From Chalciporus piperatus (lineage: Eukaryota > Basidiomycota > Agaricomycetes > Boletales > Boletaceae), in NCBI GenBank assembly GCA_038093975.1, contig JBBPTG010000116.1, forward strand, positions 1 to 64,000: 64,000 nucleotides of DNA, read 5' to 3'. Below, piece after piece: positions 1 through 16,819 of the stretch (the stretch's first letter is position 1; each line of letters opens with the position of its first letter). Below the pieces are notes generated by a model. It did not search any database and had not been told where the DNA came from. It saw only the letters and a list, made by a program, of their open reading frames with translations. The position numbers and the translations under genes are program-made.

Positions 1-1
1 C

Positions 2-532
2 ATGCCCCGTCCTGTGGTGGGGGAATCACGCGCGGAAGAGGAACCACACGTCTTCCATCTCTCATATCAATCCCTCCTCCCCCTCATGTCTTTCTCGCAT
101 CTCCATACGCTGCAGGTCTTTTGGAGCGACCAGATCTCTCTGGATGACAACGAGTTTGCACACTTGGCTCGCAGCTGGCCATCTATGGAAATCCTGAAGA
201 TATGTTCCAAGCGTCCTCTGGGATCACAACCGATCAAATGCATCACTTGTGGAGGCCTTTTGCAGCTCATCATTTCCTGCCCGAAACTCAGGCAAATTTG
301 TTTACCTCTTGATGCTAGGGAGGTCCCAACGGACACAGATCCCGATGTTCGTAACACCGTCATCGATCGGTTCTGTTTCCACGAACCCCGCATCAGTGAT
401 CCTTCAGAAGTAGCAAGTTTCATCCGTAAACACTTTCCATCCGTATCAAGCGTCGCTGCGAAGTTTTCGGGCCGTGCCGTAGACGATGCCTTGTGGTCGG
501 AGGTCGATGACTTGGTGAAGCTCGGACGGTGA
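2..532 (+). CDS. F-box/LRR-like protein, C-terminal fragment (cut by window edge)
   Basis: The frame is open from the first bases to a TGA at 530-532, so the true start probably lies outside the window. The 176 visible residues look like the tail of the very large basidiomycete F-box/leucine-rich-repeat family. They carry the repeat-like text LQVFWSDQISLDDNEF, 'LARSWPSMEILKI' and 'LLQLIISCPKLRQICLPL', and end in 'VASFIRKHFPSVSSV', a layout usual at the end of these proteins. The F-box itself is not visible. If the assignment holds, the protein would be a substrate receptor of an SCF ubiquitin ligase, target unknown. The family call is by pattern only. An antisense frame at 67-600 is treated as a shadow. 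Confidence 0.55.
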   Translation: MPRPVVGESRAEEEPHVFHLSYQSLLPLMSFSHLHTLQVFWSDQISLDDNEFAHLARSWPSMEILKICSKRPLGSQPIKCITCGGLLQLIISCPKLRQICLPLDAREVPTDTDPDVRNTVIDRFCFHEPRISDPSEVASFIRKHFPSVSSVAAKFSGRAVDDALWSEVDDLVKLGR

Positions 533-1400
533 TAGTAATGGTGACCCTTGTCTCTCCTCAGCGATTGACCTCGTAGAACTTTCTCGTATGTTGATGACAA
601 TCCAATGCACTCACTAACGGTACTGTATGTTTTGATGTAACATCGTTCGTATCATTTGTCCCATGTCATTTTTTTTTCGCAATATCGATGACCTCGCAAA
701 AACGAGGACCATCCTCTTCGTTTTCCGTTACCAGAACGATCTGAATCTCCCTCTAAACATTTCGTTTGGCACAATATCGACGCAGGAGGGGGTTGTAGAG
801 TTCTTTCCTCGTGATCATCCCGACCGTGATCGTTACCTCGGGGACCTCCGTATATTCAGGACCTCGTATCGAGAGCAAGGTTGCGAGTAGGAGTGAGGGG
901 CCCGTGAAGTATGGAAGTGCTACTCGTGATGGTCGATGTTCTTAACTTGAGAGATTTAGGTGGTGATGCTCACGTATATCAAAAGGGACAGACGTTTTGA
1001 TCGATTGGGTTCCCTTGCCCCCATTCTTCCCCCCCCTGAAAGATCTCTCTGTCGGCTATGTTAGAACGACTGTCTTCTACTCATTGAAAGTCTGGGTTTG
1101 GGAGACTAGCTATGTTCCATCGTCGTTCCTATCATTTTCGTCTCAAACGCACCCACACAGATGAGTTACTTGCGTCACGGTTTGCTGCCTTGCTATGGGT
1201 TTCAGCCTACGGATGGCGCATAGCAACTGCGGACGGGAGAGTATGCTGCGGTATGACAAGCTATTCTATGCAAGTTACGGATAGGTAACACTGAACCAGT
1301 TTGCATATCCGGGAAGCCTGGCTAATGGTTGAGTCAACACAACCAATTCCACTTCTCTAGCCACACGAGCTCGCCAACAGATTGGACTGGACCCTATCAT
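533..1400. other. Intergenic stretch, no supported gene
   Basis: The only open frames are short and carry no recognisable protein text. There is a T-run at about 668-677. I see no RNA gene or repeat. The 3' end of the ICMT-like gene on the minus strand may reach into the right part of this stretch. Confidence 0.5.
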
Positions 1401-2425
1401 ACGTGCAGGCGAAGAACTTTCGATGAAGGCAGGGTGTCCCACCCGCCGCCCGGATGAAACACGGCATTCCTTGGCGAGGATTGCTAATCTGAAGAAAGCC
1501 TTGCATCGAAACACAGCAAACACGAACACGTGGCTATCAGAGCATGGTTTACCAAATGTAAGGTAGGATTCTCGCAGGAACCTTTCCATGTATGCTCTAT
1601 ATTCCTCCCTGATTCCCTCATCCTTCATGATGGATTTCTCCTGCAACATCCGAGTCATGAGTCAACATCAAGCGAATCAGCAGAATCATACCTCGATGGG
1701 CATTTTGATTGCGAGCGAAGCTGCGGTCACGCCAAGTGCAACCAGGGGTGCGTAAAACCAGAATGTGATAGACCACAATGCCTGCTACAAGAGAACTGTG
1801 CTATATTGTCATATCAGCTCTCGTCCGATTCTTAACTCCAACAAGCGCTCACGTATATAGAGGATGTCGGACGCATGCATAGAGATCAGTCTGAACTACC
1901 CTAGGCCGCTCGCAACACTGTAGTGTAAATATTACACGAGAACTTCGATCAGATCCATTATCTACTGCTATTAAGTTTGAATGTACTTACCCCAAGACCA
2001 TGCCACTGCTCTCCCAAATGATCGAATGCACTTTCCATGACCCTCCTGACGGCGAACCTGCAACGCACGCAGCTACTCGAAAGACGTTCTTCCAAGTGGA
2101 GACCCGCCACGACGTCTGAGAGAGCAAACTGCGATAACCACTTTGGCTGCTGGAGCCCATTGGCTACCAGTGCGCCGATGTAGATGGCCGGTGGAGCCCA
2201 GAAGGCAACAGAATGGATTGCACTGAGAACAAGGCCCGAAGTTGACATGCTCTCTGATCTGACGCGTCCACCTTTGGACTCAGCGATAGCAGCAGTCTTC
2301 TTCATAGTGACCCCTGCGTGCCTGAAAAAGTCGATGGTGTTGAGCACAACGAGGCCCTCGATTAGATGAGTCGAGGAGAGCGAAAGGCTGGCAATATACA
2401 TAGCTTGAGCGTACACCAGTGGCAA
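1400..2425 (-). CDS. Isoprenylcysteine carboxyl methyltransferase (ICMT)-like membrane protein, gene model approximate
   Basis: This is a multi-exon minus-strand gene whose exons I could only partly join. The first exon starts at 2425 and encodes hydrophobic text ('LSAIHSVAFWAPPAIYIGALV') and then 'FDHLGEQWHGLG' before a GTAAGT donor near 1988. A short exon near 1865-1890 reads 'LYACVRHPLYT', matching the RHPxYT core of ICMT enzymes. An exon at about 1700-1795 gives the hydrophobic 'FWFYAPLVALGVTAASLAI' and 'KMPIEEK'; the next reads 'EEYRAYMER', the conserved C-terminal signature. Enzymes of this family methylate prenylated C-terminal cysteines in the ER membrane. The phase between the RHP exon and the next exon does not join cleanly, and the C-terminal end is unclear, so the gene may be intact with unusual splicing or may be decaying. 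Confidence 0.5.
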
Positions 2426-2848
2426 GAGGCATGCGCACGGAAAATTCCGAACACTAACCCCAGTACGGTCCTACAGCCATCTGGTGTCGAGGGTCCCACT
2501 TTTTTTCCTTTCTTAGTGAGATCGAGGCTAACGCAGCAAGTTTGCTTGACTTCGTCCTATGACACTCATTTCGACGTTTCTCCCTTTGATAGTCAATGAA
2601 AGTGACCCCAAACTATGTATCCCCAACAGTTCTACGTACTCAGTTTGTAGCGAATGACTGTGATTTCTTGGGGATTTGAGAATCGAGTGATGTCATGCAC
2701 AATCCAAAATGGGTGAGCATAACCCCTGACGATATAAAGGTCGTGTCCCGACGCGTCGCGCTCTCCTTCGCCGTTTTCCCCCTCGTTCCTTCCAGAACAC
2801 TGTCATTGATGAACGGACCTTGTTACCCTTCATTGTCAATACCTTTAG

Positions 2849-5800
2849 ATGTTACCTGCTACTGTAGAAGACAACCATACTCGCTGGGTTGAGTCCCGGA
2901 GCCCGCAAACTTGGTTTGCACCTTCACCGTCCTTTCTTAATACGCAATCGCATACAGCCGTTCGGTCTAGATTCCATTCTGATTCGTTCTCTAATTCCTT
3001 ATCGCCCGAACCTTATAATTCCCCTGCTCCTGCTGAAATCACGCCACCAGAACCATCACAACCGGCCGCTCAATCACCGCAAGGCTGCCACGAGGCCATT
3101 CCCTTACATGGGTCACCTGGCACGTCCTCTGCGCTCACTCGTTCACTGCATGAGCCAGACTCTCCCCTCGATTCCCCCCGTCCGCCTCTCTCGAAGACAA
3201 AAATCGACGAACTTCTCGAGATGGGAACTGCTTGGGCATTTCTTATTCTATACACTCACGATTCTCTCAAGACTTTTTCATCAGAACACGGCTTTCATGT
3301 TTTCGAGTGTCCCAGCTGCACACTCCCTGTAAAAACCAGCATCGTTAGCACCATTTCCCTCAAGAATATTGGCCAGTTCACTCCACTTTCCAATCATTAT
3401 CGTCAGAAACAGTGTCGAGCGGCTCTTCAGCGGAAGGAGAAAAACTCAGCAAGTTATCTTCTTCTCCAAGGCCCGAGTATTGCTTCAATACCTTTTACGC
3501 CATCCACCTATCTGAGCCCTCTCGTTCTTGATGACTCTCTCCGAGTCCTTGATACCTTAGTTCAAAGGTAAGTTATTTTCGCCATTCCATCTGTATGTTT
3601 GACATATCTTGGTGTTTCCCAGCCAAATCTCATCGTCTCAGTCTTCCGCTGACGGAGACGACCTTATCTTTCCCTCTGGCCCCATTTTCGGCCCTCCTTC
3701 CTTCCCTTGTCACGGTCTTCCCTTTCAGTGGCGTCTCCCTGAAGACGCAAATATGCAGATGCTATTACCATGGAATCGCACCCTTTCTGGACATTACGAC
3801 GAGCTTTCATTCACCCTCAATGTGCTCGACGCTCAATCATATGCACGTTCACCTTATTGCGATCGTATTCGACAATCCGGAACACCCTGTTGTCCTCCTT
3901 GTAGTGGCCTCGAGGTCGAGATAGTACAGCTTGGTAAGACGTGGCCTGAATACCAGCCAGGTACTCGACGTTCACTTCAAAACATGGTCCAGCTCTCGCA
4001 GAGCATAGACCGTCGTGAACAGGAAATTAAAAAATGGAAGTTGAAGGTACTGTCAATATTATTCTGACCCCTTGTCATTCTCGCTAACTGGTTGTGTATT
4101 CTAGTCCCTTAACGATCAACGCACCATTGGACGTAAACTCGAAACCATCTCATCTCATTCGGCGCTCGTCATGGCACTTTCCCAGTTGGATCTCCCTTGG
4201 CTACGACAACTCATGACGACTTTGCTCAACAACGGCGCTGGTATCAACACGATCTTGCGTAAAATCGAAGAGGCGGTAGAAAACGGCTACAAGCCCCGCA
4301 ACTATAGCAAGGATGCCTATGACCTGGCCCTTCTCGTCTATCGTTTGGGTGGGGCCAACCTATTATATGCCCTTAATCAGCGTCTCGCCATTCCCTCTCT
4401 TCGTTCCGTTATTCGAAATCATTTCACTCTTGTCACGATCTCTCCAACCATCGGACCGATCACCCTCGATGTCATCAGCGCAAACATCCACACTGTCATC
4501 ATTGAACCACGCGCTGCAGCTGGTCGCACTGCTCTCCGTGGTCTCAGCTTGCTCACAGATGAAGTTGCACTCGAGGAATGTGCCGTTTATTTCCCCTCGG
4601 CAAACGGAGTTGGTGGTCTTTGCTGGAAGCATAGTCACGCAGTTGATCCCATCCTCAATACAATCGAGTCGGCCACACATATTGCCACCAAACTCACCTC
4701 CGGTGAGGTTCATCTCGGGAAAGAGATGTCTGTTATTGCTGCGCATTGCTTTGGCGAAGACGACACATATCCAATACTTGCTGCCCCTTCGTGCAAGGCA
4801 GAGGACCACAACGACTGGGAAAAGCTGATCGAGAGCGTTATCGAGTCCTGGTATATGAACGACGCTCACAAGACTGTCGGCCCTCTGTGGTCTTTTGCCA
4901 CAGATGGCGATGCGACACGCCGCAAAGCCGGACATAAAGTTTTCATGAAGTCAAAGCTTGACACATCATCTCCGCTCTATGGCATACTTTCTGCGCTTCC
5001 TGGCCTCAATCTTTATACTGGAATCCACGACACGACCCTCGACTTTGATTACAAGCATATCGTCAAGCGTACGTGATTTTTTTTACATGTCACCATTCTC
5101 TAACTCATTTCGTGTTCTAGGATTCTGTACTATGCTTCGGTCAACGCACGGCATCATGCTTAACAACGGTCGTCGCGTAAACGCAAAATTTTTGCACCGC
5201 TATCTGACCTGGCTTGATGATTGTGATGATGCGAAGGCCCAGAAGCTCATATATCCCGACGATCCACAGGATGTTCCACGAGCGGTGGAGTTCATTCGGG
5301 CGATCATTCGACTTGGAAACATCGATCCCACACAGTCGCCTCATACGCCTCCTGGCAGCATCCCTGATGTCAATGCCGTCGTTGATTTTGAGGCACTTTC
5401 TATCCTTGGTCAACTGCTTCATCACCTCCTCGAGCCTTTTATCAACATCACTCTTTCTCTCACTGAACAAGTTGTTCACCTCTCCACCTTTGCTCATTTA
5501 CTCTTCAGTCTCTACCACGCACATCGACGAACGTTCATGCCAAACCAGCTATATTATGATGCCCAAACGATGGTCAAAAACGCCGTTTTCTGTATTGCTA
5601 AGCAGCAACGACTCGACGCATCCTTTCCATTCTATCTTCCCGATGTGGGAGACGACGCCATCGAGCTACTTTTCGCATTCCTACGCATGTGCGGTGGTCA
5701 TAACAGTGCCATTAATTACAAACAGGCCATTGACCGACTCCGTGCAGCGCGAGATATTGGAAGTATCTATGCGCGAAACCCTGACCTGAGCCACGGTCAT

Positions 5801-7795
5801 CGCCGTCTCAATCTTTCCCGCTCCGAGCACGTCGATCATATCAATCGTGACATGTGGAAGGGAGACCTGATATCCCGGGGTTGCAATATTCCCACTGCAT
5901 GGATTCAAGGACAAAATGTCGCGGTCAACATTCTTTCCAGCTCGTCTCTCGATCCCACAGATTACGACTTCAACATTCTCTTCACAAATTCTGATGTGGA
6001 TCTGTTGTCCGTGTTCGGTGGTGGGCGATATCCTGGAATCAATGAAGGTGATGAACACGAGGATCCCAGTGCAATCTCACGAGCTTCCGTGGCAACGGCA
6101 CAGGAGGTCGTTCCAGCCCAGGAGGAACAGATTCGGGATACAACTCAGAGGGACTCTGAGGATGGTAACGAGGATTCGGTTGGAGATGTACGAAGTTTTG
6201 AAGATGAGCTTGAGGACGAGCTCAACATGGCAGATTCCCCTGGCCCAGAGTTCGAGCAACCTGTCACAAATGTGGACTCCGCTTCGTCACCTCCCCTTCC
6301 ATCTGGCCCCGGTGTTCGTCCTCTTGACTATCTCCTCGTCGATGGCAAATGGGTCCACAAGTCTACTATCTGTCGTATTCTCTTCAACAGAAACTTCACT
6401 CCGAAATCACATGATCGCCTTCTTCGTGTTCGCGGCTTCACGTCCGTCAACCGAAATATGACAACATCCGCTGCATCCGCATCCGAGTCTCTTTCCTCAT
6501 TCACTGTCGGTAATCCCTACTTGACACTTGTCCGTCTTCGTGATAACTCTACACATGTTGCACTCTTCCGCTCAACGGCAATCCACGAGAATGGTCTTTC
6601 ACGTTCCGAGATCAACACCGACACACTTCTCGCGCCTACAGGGAAAGTCAAGGTCACTGGCCAAATGCTCTCGCTTTTGCCCTCGGAGTCCAATCCCCCA
6701 TCTCAACCTGATGACGACTACCTTTGGATTTGGAATGGAGCGTACTTGAAGAGTATATCACCTCTTCCAGGATCGGCTGTCTCTACACAGAAAGTGGTTG
6801 AGCTCACGACGCTCGGGCCGCTGCTTACATTCGTCAATCCAAGTGTCGTAACCGCAGCTGATCACCTTCCTATCAACCAACTCTCTGAGGTCAACTCTCG
6901 TGGTATCACATGGGCTGTTAGCAACGACACGCTCGACATGGCTGTTACCAAGCTCTGGAACCAGCTCACGGAGTCGAAGCTCGCCGTTACGAATATTACA
7001 GTGCTACAAAGTACAGACTCAGGCTTTCCATACCGCGCGAGAAATGGTAAGAGTTTCCTACCTCATATTTTAAGCTTATTATGTACTCATTCGCTTCTAG
7101 ACTTCCATGCTTTCCCTTGCGAGGAAGCGAGGGTCGCGTTATCCGCTGGCAATGGGAATAGTACGAAGGTCATTTGCCGCCTCTGTCAAAAGCCAACAGC
7201 CGACCTACGTTCGCACGTGGGGGGACACGTCCTCCGTGCTTCTCGAGGTGTAGAGGAAGAAGGTCTCAATTCGAGCGTTGGCGATTTACTCCCTTGTGGT
7301 TTCTGTGGGCGTTCGGGTCACCTGGACTGCGTCATCAAGTTGAAGACGACAAAAAAGGGCAAAGAGATCGACGTACGGTGCGTTCATCGAGTCGACATCA
7401 AGTATGGGTACGCAGAACGAGGATCTGTCTCTCGTCCATGCCGCAATGTCCCCGTCGTCTGCCCTTTGTGCATTCACCGTGATCGCCAGACGAGTTTCAA
7501 GGACGCTGTCTGGCGTTATAATATGGAACAACATCTGAACTTCTTCCACCCGGAATACGCTCACCCCGGAAAGCATATGGGCCTTCCTTTGCCCTACGAC
7601 GTCTACGAACTCATGTCCTTGACACCCGCCGAGGAGAAGAAAGCCGGTGTTCCCTCTCGACCACTCTTTACCCTCATTGCCGAGAAGGAGAATGATAAGG
7701 GGACTTCCAATGCACGGAACTGCAGTGTTGGGAGCAAGAGGTCACTCGCTGCTGATGAGGGAGCTTCATCTGGAGCAAAACGAGCTCGCAAGTAG
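2849..7795 (+). CDS. Large zinc-finger, transposase-like basidiomycete family protein (about 1,575 aa, five exons)
   Basis: Exons 2849-3567, 3623-4046, 4105-5068, 5121-7046 and 7101-7795 join in phase through GT-AG introns of 52-58 nt to give 1,575 residues. Near the N-terminus a Cys pair ('FECPSC') is followed by 'NHYRQKQC', which suggests a zinc finger. The middle carries 'ATDGDATRRKAGH' and then 'LDFDYKHIVKR', spanning the third intron. Next comes a conserved block with 'YPDDPQDVPRA', 'LSEQVVHLSTFAHL' and 'DVGDDAIELLF'. The C-terminus has an acidic linker (about 6040-6250) and a Cys/His-rich module ('CRLCQKP', 'CGFCGRSGH', 'VCPLCIH'). I recognise this as a repeated Agaricomycete family of unknown function. 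The D-G-D and D-x-KH pattern is reminiscent of DDE-type transposases, which is inference. I saw no terminal inverted repeats. The start is the first ATG of the open frame; 3222 is an alternative. Confidence 0.7.
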
Positions 7796-8379
7796 GTTTT
7801 TTTCGTCGTTGGCATGCTTTTCCTTCTTCGATGCTTTACGAGTCAAATGTGTGTTATGCTCAGCCACGAAAATCCCCATATGTTTTTCAATGTTCTTTTC
7901 ATTCATTCACATTTGTTTCGTGTTTGTTTTGCTGTTTTTTCCAGCCATACAACAGGTTTTTGTCCTCCGCTCTGCTCACTGAATGGTGAGCGGGGTCCTT
8001 GTTCGATGAGAATGTCATGAAATGTTATTGGTCCAGATAAGGCATGCGAGTTTCTAATTATAGGAGGTTCGTGACCGTCACGGAGGGGGTAGGCCCCGTC
8101 TCAGACTTCTAGAGTTAGTGTACGAGACCTTAGGATTGCATGCCTCTTGGTCTAGCCTCTTGTACCTTGAAAGCAAGAAGTGTATAGCATATTCCAAACA
8201 TGAAAAACGAGTGACAACATGAGGCAACTAAATGAGCGTTCAGTGTGGATGACAGAAACCGGAAGTGCAAGTTCACGAGAGGCTCAACAGAAAGATTAAG
8301 TAGGGCAGGGTATACGCTGGGAGATTTTTTTTGCCAATGATGCTCAAAATCGTTCCAACCAAGTAGAGTCAACAAACGC
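7796..8379. other. Convergent intergenic stretch, no gene seen
   Basis: This lies between the stop of the large zinc-finger gene and the stop of the septin gene, so both 3' UTRs should fall here. T-rich stretches at 7796-7805 and 7920-7945 would suit polyadenylation of the plus-strand gene. No coding frame or RNA gene is supported. Confidence 0.5.
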
Positions 8380-9767
8380 TCATCGCCTGGCACTTCCGCG
8401 ACCATAACCAGCTTGGAGGTTGTCGAGCTCCCCCTCCAATTGTTTGATGGCACTGTGTGCCATCTCCAAGTCCTTGTTAAGGCGATCGCGCTCTGCAATG
8501 AGCTATAAGAGAGCGCGTCAGTCAAATTCACCGAGTCCTAATGAACACGTACATGTTGTTCCCACTGCCTGAAACGCGCTTCCTCTGCCTTGACCTGTTC
8601 AGTGAAGCGCTTACGGAGCTGCTCTTCTTCTTCCTTGAATTTGGGGTTGTCCACCTTCTTGACCTTTGGCTCGCCAAATTTCCTTGTCTCCATCTGCTGT
8701 TGTCTGTAGTTTTCGTAATGGAGCTCCTCCGTTGTCGAGATCAAGTCCAGCATGTGTGTGCGGATAAGGAGAGAACGTAGCTTGCGGAAATCACAGTGGT
8801 TCTCGTTTTCGACCTCAGCGACGCCCCAAAGGTACTCACGGCCTTTGACGACCCGACCATCAGGAGTTTGGACATCCTCGGTTGAACCAATGATGGAGAA
8901 GGGCATGGCATCGGTCAACATGCGGGCATGCTCCGCAGCAGCCTCGTCATCGGTCTCTACAGGAGGTTGGTAGATACGGATGCCTTGTGCGGCAACAACC
9001 TCGCGGATGCGCTGCTTGAAGACGAAGAGATCATTTTGGGTAAGGGTGTCGGCTTTAGCGACGACCGGGATGAGATTAACCCGCGTGCCAAGGCGCTTCA
9101 TGATCTCGATGTCAAGGGGCTTCAAGCTGCAAGAGGGGATGAGGTGGCGTGACATCGTGTATTTTTCACGACAAACTCACGTATGTCCGGTGGGCCGGAT
9201 GAAGTACAGGCAGGCATGGACCCTGAGGTCAGTCTTTTCACCGCGCTGAGGCTGTTGTTCCTGTCTCATATAAGCCTCATGCTGGTCATCGATGAAATCG
9301 ACAATGGGTGTCCACGAGTCACGGTTGTTGACGTAGTCGCCGAATCCAGGAGTGTCGATTACGGAGAGCTTGACCTTGAACTGTTTCTCTTCAAGCTCGG
9401 CTTTGATTATCTCAACTTCAGTAAGCTTGTCCAGCTGCTTGTAGTGACGCTTCGTGTAGTTCTTGGCAGGAGACAACTCGGTGGTGAAGAGTGTGTTGAC
9501 GAGGGTTGTTTTGCCGAGTCCAGATTCACCTGTGTTTATCTCGCACCATCTTCGTGAGGGAATAATGCGACTACGCACCGACTACCATCATGGTGAAGTG
9601 AGCACCATGCTTGGCGACGATTTTGTGCCTCTGTTGAAGCGAAATTCGTGGAGAGGGAGCGCGACTGAATAAGTCTCGGGTGAACTAGTAAGATAGATGA
9701 GTGTACGAACCTGGTTGGGAAGGTTGGCAATACCGATGCCATCTGAAGAGGGAGCGGGGCTAGACAT
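8380..9767 (-). CDS. CDC12: Septin, Cdc12 type
   Basis: Five exons (9711-9767, 9579-9630, 9181-9529, 8553-9126, 8380-8502) sum to 384 codons plus stop. The protein has the septin GTPase P-loop 'GESGLGKTTLVNTLF', the switch 'VIDTPGFGDYVNN', the G4 motif 'AKAD' and the septin element 'RHLIPS'-like region replaced here by 'GHTLKPLDIEIMKRL'. It ends in a short coiled coil ('RFRQWEQH', 'AERDRLNKDLEMAHSAIKQL'). The block 'VDFIDDQHEAYMRQEQQP' is characteristic of yeast Cdc12. Septins form hetero-oligomeric filaments at the bud neck, septa and hyphal branch points. The start at 9767 gives 'MSSPAPSSDGIGIANLPNQ', the short leader expected before the GTPase domain. The gene is divergent from MRM2, with a 550 bp shared upstream region. 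Confidence 0.92.
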
Positions 9768-10317
9768 GACTGTAAGACGCGTAAGTGCAACTTTCTCGAT
9801 GGTGGTGACACGGGGCGACGAAGACGGCTCTGAACTTTTCATGGTTCGTTCGCTGTTTGGTTCTATTTGCTTCAAGTGGCTCCCCTTATGGGCATGGCTT
9901 CGAGTTGAGAGACATATCTGATATCAGCATCTCCATGCATAGAGTTTAGACATGTGTTCAAGAGTGGCTCCCATGTCTCCCAAGCGCTTCCTGGTCTTGA
10001 AGTTTTGGTTCTGCCTTGGGAGATACCTTGCTATAGGGGGGACTGCTATCCTCTTAAAATATATACCATCTGTTTCCGATTTCGTACCGACAAGTTGAAT
10101 CGTTGCCCTCAGTGTAAGGGTGGTTCCCTTTTCAATCTCTGTCCGCCCAGTCTGTGTTCTCTGAGCACAATGATGTGACATACCCTCTCCGAGAAATGCT
10201 CTGACATTGTGGACCCAGCGTCTAAATCGGGATCATGGATGTTTGGCAATTTCCTTCCCTTCTGATCCAAACAACGTCTCAGCTAAGTCTCCATAGGCTA
10301 CGTGCCTCACCATTTGC
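9768..10317. promoter_or_regulatory. Divergent upstream region of CDC12 and MRM2
   Basis: This 550 bp gap separates the start codons of two divergent genes and must contain both promoters and 5' UTRs. An AT-rich 'aaaatatatac' lies at about 10056-10067. I could not assign a specific binding site. Confidence 0.4.
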
Positions 10318-11248
10318 ATGCCGTTCCGCGCTTCTCCAATTATCCACAAAAAGCTCAGCTCCACTTCCCGCTCATGGCTATCCCGACAGACTCGTGACCC
10401 ATATGTCAAACAACGCATCGCGTCCCCAAACGCCTATCGTTCTCGTTCTGCATTCAAGCTCCTGGAGCTTGATGCCGCCTGGGGCTCCTTCCTGTCCAAG
10501 AAATATATCCTTGCTGTCGTTGACCTTGGGGCCGCTCCGGGAGGCTGGAGTCAGGTCGTTGCTGAAAAACTTGGGTGGATCGACGACCCCTTGCCAGACC
10601 TTGACGGTGTTAACTATGGATCTGGTTCAATGTCCGGACCCGCGCTAAGGGCGGACGAGATAAACCCATCAAACTCGTGGAGCTCAAAATCCGGGAGAGG
10701 TGTCATCGTATCCGTCGACCTGCTGCCCATAGCGCCGATACCTGGCGTACACACCATGCAGATGGACTTCTTGTCTCCTCAGGCTGGAGCGGCTGTCAAA
10801 GCTGCGCTCAGTATCCCAGAGAATCCTTCGGGAAAGGCAGATATCATCCTTTCTGACATGGCTGCTAACTTCTCAGGGTACAAGACTCGAGATGTGGAGA
10901 GTAGCCTCAACATATGTCAATCGGTGTTTGAGTTTGCAAAAGATAACTTGCATGTCCGGGGTATGTCTCAGGGGGCACCCAAAGCACACCGAGGTGGCAC
11001 ACTGCTGTATGTGAAGCCATTGCTATCCGTTTGCGCGTTTGATTTGTTGACGACTCCGAAACTACATCGTCAGGCTCAAACATTTTGCGCATCCTTTATT
11101 GCAAGACTTCCGCAAACAGTTCCTGGAACCCAATTTCCACGACGTCCACTACATCAAACCAGCCTCCAGTAGGTCAGAGTCCGCAGAAGGCTACTGGCTT
11201 TGTCGAGGGTGGCTGGGTGTGCATTCCTCGACAGACGAGGGGTACTAG
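10318..11248 (+). CDS. MRM2: Mitochondrial 21S rRNA 2'-O-methyltransferase, FtsJ/RrmJ family
   Basis: Exons 10318-11006 and 11074-11248 join in phase to give 287 residues. The order is that of FtsJ enzymes: 'SPNAYRSRSAFKLLELD' (catalytic Lys), the SAM motif 'VVDLGAAPGGWSQVVAEKL', an acidic residue in 'VIVSVDLLPI', 'ADIILSDMAANFSG' (catalytic Asp), and after the second splice 'TLLLKHFAHPLLQDF' (catalytic Lys) and 'KPASSRSES' with the C-terminal Glu. The leader 'MPFRASPIIHKKLSSTSRSW' is basic and Ser-rich, as expected for mitochondrial import. The family methylates a uridine in the A-loop of the large mitochondrial rRNA. A 33 nt in-frame stretch (about 10962-10994) that begins GTATGT and ends GAG sits before 'GGTLLL'; it could be an insertion or a very short intron. 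Confidence 0.88.
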
Positions 11249-11431
11249 CATATACCTTGCAGTTCAATGACTACATGACAACAGTGTTTATCGTAAAGCT
11301 AATTTACAGCTATAATATGCATAGACGAGAAATGAAGAGTAACCGTGGCATCACAGACACCTGTAATTCTGATACGTTATTGTGCAACCTTGAGGACCTT
11401 ATCGGACCCAAGAAATACAACAGTGAGATGC

Positions 11432-11957
<526 letters not shown>

Positions 11958-12450
11958 GGTTGATGAGGTGTGCGAGGTAAATTTGAGTGGCTGGAGATAG
12001 TGAACAATATGTGGTTGGTGGTTGGGAATGAAAGATGCGTTGGTTGATTGGCGCGTATCTATAAGGCTAATTAATGCACGTGATCACCCCTGCGCAGCCA
12101 ATCCATTCAGATTGCCAATGTTGCCAATGCCAGTGACAGTGGGAAGTACTGAGTATATAGAGATTGAGAGAGGCTGCATGTCTCGCTTTCTAGCGGGATC
12201 GAGGCATGCCATGGTCACATACTGCAGGGTCCCAGTCGAATGTCCACTGCCCACCAACTATATGTGCGAGCAACTTCTCCCGATCGATACCAGTGGCATC
12301 GTCCAGTGGATGGAGTAAGCTTTTGAGTCACCCATGCTAGCACGTCGTTTCGAAAGACCTGAATCGTTATATTTCGACCAGATAGTATTCATACATACAG
12401 GGGATAAAACCCCTCACAGGCTAGGAAATATCCCGTTGATAACATCCCCA
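11958..12450. other. Upstream region of histone H4, no gene seen
   Basis: This is 493 bp between the H4 start and the stop of the first sulfhydrylase gene, both on the minus strand. It should hold the H4 promoter and the 3' UTR of the sulfhydrylase. Short open frames here have no protein character. Confidence 0.45.

Positions 12451-16819
<4,369 letters not shown>

Noticed and set aside
67..600. Open frame on the minus strand, 177 codons
   Set aside because: It is antisense to the F-box/LRR-like tail, and its text lacks hydrophobic periodicity or any motif.
663..890. Short plus-strand frame 'MSFFFRNIDDLAKTRTILF'
   Set aside because: 75 codons in a gap, no motif, no splice partner with protein character.
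2600..8130. Terminal inverted repeats for the transposase-like gene
   Set aside because: I compared the flanks on both sides by eye and saw no inverted repeat or target duplication.
8541..9557. Several plus-strand frames across the septin gene
   Set aside because: They are exact antisense shadows of well-supported CDC12 exons.
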